Assembly: GCA_965229345.1 (NCBI GenBank)
Contig: OZ245872.1
Location: 2,852,001-2,916,000 of the forward strand
Direction: 5' to 3'
Source: PBB1 sp965229345
GTDB lineage: Bacteria > Pseudomonadota > Gammaproteobacteria > Burkholderiales > Burkholderiaceae_C
Length of the DNA stretch: 64,000 nucleotides
Part shown: piece after piece, positions 59,250 through 64,000 of the stretch
Layout of the letters: the number at the start of each line of letters is the position of its first letter
Position numbering within the stretch: the stretch's first letter is position 1
Notes under the pieces: generated by a model
Databases searched by the model: none
Seen by the model: only the letters and a program-made list of their open reading frames with translations
Told to the model about the DNA's origin: nothing
Made by a program: the position numbers and the translations under genes

Positions 59250-60191
59250 TCAAACCAGTTCGTGAACCAGCTCGGCCATCGTCGGCCGGCTGCGCGGCAA
59301 CAGGCTGCGCACCGCGCTGCGCTGGCCGATGCCCAGCAGTGCACCCACCTGCTTGTCCTCCGCGCCCCGGTCGTACAACCTTTGCGCCACCGTGTGCCGC
59401 ACCGACAGGGACGTGACGTTCTTGAGCCCCGAGTATCGAAACAGCCTGCGGTAAGTTTCGAGGATCTCGCGGCAGAGGTAGCGACGCTGCTTTGCGTTTC
59501 CGTACCGGGTGATCTTGAAGCCCACTCCCGTTGTTGACAGGAACAGCGGGCTGCGTGGATCCAGACCCCGGAACGTGTCACGCTCGCCGAGGCCCATACC
59601 GCCATCCGTGCGCTCGCGCAGGTAGGCCGCAAGCAGCTCATCAAGCCGTGAGCTGTCGAAGAACAGCGGCCGAGCCTTGCCGTTGATCGCGGCCTCGGCA
59701 CGCACCTCTGAGGCGCGGCGCACCTGTCCATCGGTTTGCAGGTAGTCCCGAACTTCCAGGCGGGCGATCTCCAACGGTCGTGCCCCTGTCGCAAACAGCA
59801 TGACGAACAAGGCCTGATCGTGCAACGGGTTGGCGCTGCGCCCCTTGATGCGCAGACCGGCGTGGGTGAGCTCCTCGCGTGTAACGATGCGCGTGCGACG
59901 AGGCCCATAAGGCCTGGGTGGCTCGTACTCAGCCAGGGCAATCAGAATGGCGTCCCGGTGCTGGCGAAGGCGATTGGCGAACGCAATGCCCTCTTCCTTC
60001 AGGCCATCGATGCCGACGGCGTTGGTCAAGCCGCTGGCAATGGCTTTGATGCGTCGCTCGACTGCGGTGCGCGTCACGCCGAACCTCGCCGCCACCGCGT
60101 CATAGGTGTCGCCGCCAATCACGGCCTTGAGCATTTCTACAGCCTGCGCGGCACTCTCGTTGCCAGGCTCGAGTGCTTCATCGTCCGACAT
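59250..60191 (-). CDS. Tyrosine-recombinase-like protein lacking catalytic residues
   Basis: This 313-residue protein has a helix-turn-helix-like N-terminus (YDAVAARFGVTRTAVERRIK) and a phage-integrase catalytic fold. The first arginine is present (FATGARPLEIARLEVRDYL) and the second in LSVRHTVAQRLYDRG. The usual histidine of HxLRH is leucine, the LGH motif reads LGI, and no tyrosine follows (GIGQRSAVRSLLPRSRP). It is therefore unlikely to act as a standard integrase. The ATG at 60191 has AAGGGG about nine bases ahead; longer frames lack this. It is paired with DUF1173. Confidence 0.75.
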   Translation of the reverse strand: MSDDEALEPGNESAAQAVEMLKAVIGGDTYDAVAARFGVTRTAVERRIKAIASGLTNAVGIDGLKEEGIAFANRLRQHRDAILIALAEYEPPRPYGPRRTRIVTREELTHAGLRIKGRSANPLHDQALFVMLFATGARPLEIARLEVRDYLQTDGQVRRASEVRAEAAINGKARPLFFDSSRLDELLAAYLRERTDGGMGLGERDTFRGLDPRSPLFLSTTGVGFKITRYGNAKQRRYLCREILETYRRLFRYSGLKNVTSLSVRHTVAQRLYDRGAEDKQVGALLGIGQRSAVRSLLPRSRPTMAELVHELV

Positions 60192-60710
60192 AGTTTCATC
60201 CCCTTCTGCAGGCAACGGGCCAGAAGGTGTCTGGCTCGCCACCATGGTCGGTGAGTTGGGCCCGACTCGCCAGCCGTAATCGCCGTTAATCGTTGGGGCT
60301 TTCGGCATCGGCATCGTCAGCGCCAAACAACTGAATACCACTCATTTGCACTATGTGGAGTGCAGCAAATATTTCGGCGTGACATCTCGTGCGTGGGCGC
60401 AACGTGCGCTCGTGCGCGAGAACAGTTCGCCATCACTGCCACCCAAAAATGCCGCAAGTTGCAGTCGATGTTGGGTGGCGTTGCAATGGCAACCGCAGCA
60501 AGGCTGCCGTAGAAGGCCACACTGCAATGGCATCTTGGCTCATGGCCAACGCGCGCTCCCCGGGGCGCTCCTGAGATCGCTCAGGCGTTGCGGACGTTAA
60601 CCGCCTCTTGTGCCCGTGCAGCCCTCGCGCTGCACCGTTCGTCAAAGCTGCGCCACTGCAGCCCTTCGCGTTCGCCAGGTCAACCACCTGTCGCGGCCCA
60701 TTCCAGCAAT
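60192..60710. other. Long non-coding leader between divergent island genes
   Basis: No credible gene is seen in this 519-base stretch between the recombinase-like gene and the methylase-helicase gene. It contains a stable hairpin, GTGCAGC (60616-60622) with GCTGCAC (60629-60635), loop of six. A promoter or small RNA may lie here. Confidence 0.45.
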
Positions 60711-60781
60711 CCCACCCACGGGGAGCACGTCTCCCCGAATGGGTGGGTGTGTTCCCCATTTTCATTTTGGAGAACACACCC
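60711..60781 (+). promoter_or_regulatory. Two mutually exclusive hairpins covering the ribosome-binding site
   Basis: Hairpin A pairs CCCACCC (60711-60717) with GGGTGGG (60741-60747), and inside it GGGGAG (60720-60725) with CTCCCC (60731-60736). Hairpin B pairs GGGTGTGTTC (60745-60754) with GAACACACCC (60772-60781), perfect over ten bases, and ends right before the ATG at 60782. The two share 60745-60747 and cannot form together in full. Hairpin B would cover the GGAG at 60769-60772. This looks like an attenuator or translational switch. Confidence 0.75.
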
Positions 60782-63700
60782 ATGGCCCGTACATCCGTGC
60801 CTCTCGTGCTGTCAGCCGGACTCACCCCGCATGGCAACGAACCACCCGCCCTGCCCTTTCAAGCAGAGCAAATTTCCCTCTTCTCCACCTGCGAGCCTGA
60901 CGAGACCGTCGAGGTGCAGGGCGAGAAGAATGATCACGATCAACTTTCTGATCCGCAGCCGGGTCGCGCGCCTTGGCGTGTGAATGCTCCGGCTGTTCTT
61001 GCCGCACCTTGCGTGCTATGGCCAAAGCTGGCTAGCGCCGACCTGGCCGGGCTGAACGGCGCAGTTGCCAAATTCGACGCCAACCTGGCGGCGATCACCG
61101 CACTCAGGCAGATCGAAATCGAAGGCAGGCCAGCCACCGATGCTGAACGCCTGACCCTTCTTCGCTACACCGGCTGGGGCGGCCTGCCCGCGAGCTTCAA
61201 CCTCGAAGCCGAGGACCCGAGCTGGATCGAACGCGCCCGCCACCTGCAAACGCTGCTGGCCGTCGAGGACTACGACTCGGCACGGGCATCCGTCAACAAC
61301 AGCCACTACACCGAGGTCCACGTGATCGAAGCGATGTGGCAAGCGGTGGAGCGCTTCGGCTTCACCGGAGGACGAATCCTGGAGCCGGCCGCCGGCGTCG
61401 GCCATTTCATCGGCGCAATGCCGCGTGCACTCGCCGAGCGCAGCACTGCGACGGCCATCGAGATCGACCGGGTGTCGGGGCGCTTGCTCAAGGCGCTGTA
61501 CGAAGTCGGTGGCGTCGACGTGCGGATCGCGCCGTTCGAGAAGACGGCATTGCCCGACCAATGGTTCGACCTGGCGATCGGCAACGTCCCCTTCGGCAAG
61601 TACAAGGTCGCCGACGTGAGCAACCGGGCCTATGCCCGCTTCAGCATCCACAACTACTTCTTCGGCCGCGCACTCGATTTGGTGAGGCCCGGTGGGCTGG
61701 TGTGCTTCATCACCAGCAGCCACACGATGGAAGCGCAGGCCGAAACAGTGCGCGGGTACATCGCATCGCAGGCACAGCTCTTGGGTGCCATCCGGTTGCC
61801 CAAGGGCGCTTTCGCCGGCATCGCTTCGACGGATGTGCAAACCGACATCCTGTTCCTGCGCAAGCGCCTGCGAGCGGAAAGAGTGACGGCAGAGTGGTTG
61901 GCCTTGGGCATGGTGCCCGGCAGCCTCAAGCACCCTCAGTGCCACGAGAACTACTTGCCGATCAACGCGTGGTACGCGCAGAATCCACAGTTCTGCATTG
62001 GCCGCATTCGCCGCGAGAGCAACGGATACGAGGAAGTGCCGGTGGCGGTGTTCGAGGGCGATCTGGCAATCGCGCTGACCGAGCGCATCGCGCTGCTTCC
62101 TGCCGGCGTCTATCAGCCGGTGGCGGCCAAGACGGTGCCCACCAGAGATGTCGTTCCAGCGGAAGCTGGAGCCCGACCCGGCAGCTATCGTCTTCACAAG
62201 GGGCGGGTGCATCGGGTCGATGGCAGCGAGATGGTCGATGTGCATGACCAGCTCAACGCCACGCAACGCGCCCGCATCACTGGGCTGTGTGCGATCCGGG
62301 ACTACGCACGAGCACTACTCGACGCGCAACTGGCGGACGACAGCGACGGGCGACTGGGCCACCTGCGAGCCATGCTCAACGGCACCTACGACCGCTACGT
62401 CGCCAAGTACAGCTGCATGTCCACGCGGGCCAACGCGCTCGCCTTTCGACGCGACCCGGACTACCCGCTGCTGCTGTCGCTGGAGCACTACGACGAAGAA
62501 AGCGACACCGCTCGCAAGGCCGCGCTGTTCACGCGGCGCACGCTGACCCGGATCATGGAGCCGAGCACCGCGGGCGAACCGACCGAAGCGCTGGCCGCGT
62601 CCATTCAGTGGCGTGGCCGAGTTGATCCGGCCTACATGGCTCGGCTGCTGGCCGCCCCTGAACAGGCGGTACTGGAAGCATTGGCCGAGACGGGTCAAGT
62701 GTTTCTCGACCCAGCCGATGGGGAGTGGAAGACCTCAGACGACTACTTGTCGGGCAACGTCAAAGCGAAGCTCAAGCAGGCGGCGATGTCCGGCTCTTCT
62801 TGTCAGCGCAACATCGACGCGCTTGAAAGAGTGCAGCCGGAGGACCTGTTGCCTGCGGCTGTCGAGCCGCGGTTGGGCGCGGTGTGGATTCCGGCGATCG
62901 ACGTCGAAGGATTCATCCAGCAGGTGCTGGAGCTCAAGGACTGCGTGGTGGGCTATTCGGCCGAGGCCGGAGCCTGGTCGGTGCGCTATGGAGACTGGGA
63001 AGCGCGCCAGAACGTGAAGGTGACCCAGGAATTCGGTACCTCGCGGATGAATGGGATCGAGCTCGTGCAGTGCGCGTTGAACGTGCAGGTACCCACGGTG
63101 CGAGACCGTGACCCTGAGACCGACAAGTATTTCGTCAATCCCGACGAGACTTTGGCGGCACGAGAAAAGTTGGGCCTGATCAAGGAACGGTTCGCCGTCT
63201 GGGCCTTCGACGACACCGAACGCCGCGAGAAGCTGTGCAGGATCTACAACGACCTGTTCAACGCCACGCGGCCAAGGCGCTTCGACGGTTCACACCTGAA
63301 GCTGCCGGGATTCTCCCGCTGCTTCGTGCTGCATCCGCATCAGTTGGATTCGGTGTGGCGCGTCGTGCAGTCCGGCAACACCGGGCTGTTCCATGTGGTC
63401 GGCGCGGGCAAGACGGCGGTGTGCGTGATCGCCAGCATGGAGTTGCGCCGGCTGGGCTTCGTCAACAAGCCCTGTCATGTGGTCCCCAACCACATGCTGG
63501 CCCAGTACACGGCGGAGTTCGTTCGGCTCTACCCGAACGCGTCGGTGTTGATGGCCAGCAAGGAGGATTTGGAAGGCGATCGCCGGCGCGAGCTGGTGTC
63601 GCGCATCGCCACGGGCGATTGGGACGCGGTGGTCATCACGCACTCGAGCTTCGAGCGCATCAAGATGTCGCCGCAGTTCACCGAGAGCTTCATCAAGGAG

Positions 63701-64000
63701 ATCATCCATGAGATAGAGATGGCGGTTCGCGCCGAGAAGAACGGTGACCGGTCCAACCGGATCATCAAGCAACTCGAAACGATGAAGAAGAACTGGGCAG
63801 CTCGGCTGGAGAAGCTGCTGTCCGACAAGAAGAAGGACGACCTGCTCACGTGGGAACTCCTCGGCATCGATTGCCTGTTCGTCGACGAAGCGCACTTGTT
63901 CAAGAACCTCTACCGGTTTACGAAGATGACGCGAGTGGCAGGCTTGCCGATGACCAGCTCGGAGCGCGCATTCGACTTGTTCCTGAAGACGCGCTACACG
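60782..64000 (+). CDS. N6-adenine DNA methylase-helicase fusion of an integrative element (partial, runs off window)
   Basis: The frame is open from the ATG at 60782 to the window end (1,073 codons, no stop). Near residue 199 is a SAM-binding motif (ILEPAAGVGHFIGAMP) and near residue 267 a motif-IV-like GNVPFG, where NPPF/Y is usual for N6-adenine methylases. Near residue 874 is a helicase Walker A (HVVGAGKTAVCV) and near residue 1035 a DEAH box (LFVDEAHLFKN). TRYTGWGGL-like LLRYTGWGGLPASFN near residue 127 is typical of large methylase-helicases on conjugative elements and phages. A protective or antirestriction role is possible. Confidence 0.88.
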   Translation, partial: MARTSVPLVLSAGLTPHGNEPPALPFQAEQISLFSTCEPDETVEVQGEKNDHDQLSDPQPGRAPWRVNAPAVLAAPCVLWPKLASADLAGLNGAVAKFDANLAAITALRQIEIEGRPATDAERLTLLRYTGWGGLPASFNLEAEDPSWIERARHLQTLLAVEDYDSARASVNNSHYTEVHVIEAMWQAVERFGFTGGRILEPAAGVGHFIGAMPRALAERSTATAIEIDRVSGRLLKALYEVGGVDVRIAPFEKTALPDQWFDLAIGNVPFGKYKVADVSNRAYARFSIHNYFFGRALDLVRPGGLVCFITSSHTMEAQAETVRGYIASQAQLLGAIRLPKGAFAGIASTDVQTDILFLRKRLRAERVTAEWLALGMVPGSLKHPQCHENYLPINAWYAQNPQFCIGRIRRESNGYEEVPVAVFEGDLAIALTERIALLPAGVYQPVAAKTVPTRDVVPAEAGARPGSYRLHKGRVHRVDGSEMVDVHDQLNATQRARITGLCAIRDYARALLDAQLADDSDGRLGHLRAMLNGTYDRYVAKYSCMSTRANALAFRRDPDYPLLLSLEHYDEESDTARKAALFTRRTLTRIMEPSTAGEPTEALAASIQWRGRVDPAYMARLLAAPEQAVLEALAETGQVFLDPADGEWKTSDDYLSGNVKAKLKQAAMSGSSCQRNIDALERVQPEDLLPAAVEPRLGAVWIPAIDVEGFIQQVLELKDCVVGYSAEAGAWSVRYGDWEARQNVKVTQEFGTSRMNGIELVQCALNVQVPTVRDRDPETDKYFVNPDETLAAREKLGLIKERFAVWAFDDTERREKLCRIYNDLFNATRPRRFDGSHLKLPGFSRCFVLHPHQLDSVWRVVQSGNTGLFHVVGAGKTAVCVIASMELRRLGFVNKPCHVVPNHMLAQYTAEFVRLYPNASVLMASKEDLEGDRRRELVSRIATGDWDAVVITHSSFERIKMSPQFTESFIKEIIHEIEMAVRAEKNGDRSNRIIKQLETMKKNWAARLEKLLSDKKKDDLLTWELLGIDCLFVDEAHLFKNLYRFTKMTRVAGLPMTSSERAFDLFLKTRYT

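Noticed and set aside
60433..60837. A 134-codon minus-strand frame in the island leader
   Set aside because: It crosses both hairpins and the start of the methylase gene and has no recognisable protein features.
1..64000. CRISPR arrays, rRNA, tRNA genes or complete insertion sequences
   Set aside because: No regularly spaced repeats, rRNA-like sequence, tRNA cloverleaf or transposase frame was seen.

Overview
This window is high-GC DNA from a betaproteobacterium, most likely a Burkholderiales member near Comamonadaceae or the Leptothrix/Rubrivivax group. The signs are a QueE with a CX14CX2C cluster motif, a CbtA/CbtB cobalt transporter, dense 4-bp ATGA gene overlaps, Burkholderiales-style heme-uptake gene order, and a GGGCCGCCCCAAG-type intergenic repeat. 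The assignment is from memory of gene families; no database was searched.

Region 1 (68-21765, all minus strand) is a two-operon cobalamin factory. Each operon follows a cobalamin riboswitch. The first (riboswitch about 21553-21765) runs cobB-cobM-cbiX-cobH-DUF3995-cbiD-cobL-cobI-cbiG(N/mid)-cobE-cbtB-cbtA-cobJ. This is a cobalt-early corrin-ring pathway, with sirohydrochlorin cobaltochelatase, CbiD and a split CbiG. The second (riboswitch about 10371-10610) runs TonB-dependent receptor, [2Fe-2S] ferredoxin, cobA-bluB fusion, cobO, cobD, cobC, cobQ, cobT, queE, queD. It covers uptake, lower-ligand synthesis, adenosylation, amidation and side-chain attachment, and ends in two queuosine genes. 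No precorrin-6A reductase (cobK/cbiJ), cobU/cobP or cobS/cobV is visible.

Region 2 (21860-43118, plus strand) is iron acquisition. A Fur-like palindrome precedes a small unknown gene, bfd, hemP, a heme receptor and hmuS-T-U-V. These are followed by a stress and accessory group (DUF3501, a small unknown, DUF2325, ahpC, an unknown, ahpD). Next come two TonB-dependent siderophore receptors, each followed by a PepSY membrane protein, with tonB-exbB-exbD between them, then DUF4198, a small unknown and a ChaN-family lipoprotein.

Region 3 (43268-48777) begins with a strong Fur box and a three-gene flavin/heme module (periplasmic FMN-binding protein, ApbE, DUF4405 membrane protein) that could be a periplasmic ferric reductase. 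The fur gene beside it carries an in-frame amber codon. A second Fur-like box precedes a TIGR03118 lipoprotein and a porin.

Region 4 (48911-56836) holds a type I secretion ABC exporter and adaptor, a LuxR-type regulator behind a Fur-like box, and a lower-GC block. That block encodes a lipoprotein, an EF-hand type I secretion substrate with a possible permuted NlpC/P60-like domain, and a periplasmic protein. It may be a secreted effector with protective partners. bioB follows at 56951-57946.

Region 5 (58024-64000) is an integrative-element-like island: a DUF1173 protein, a tyrosine-recombinase-like protein lacking its catalytic tyrosine, a leader with two mutually exclusive hairpins, and a very large DNA methylase-helicase fusion that runs off the window end.
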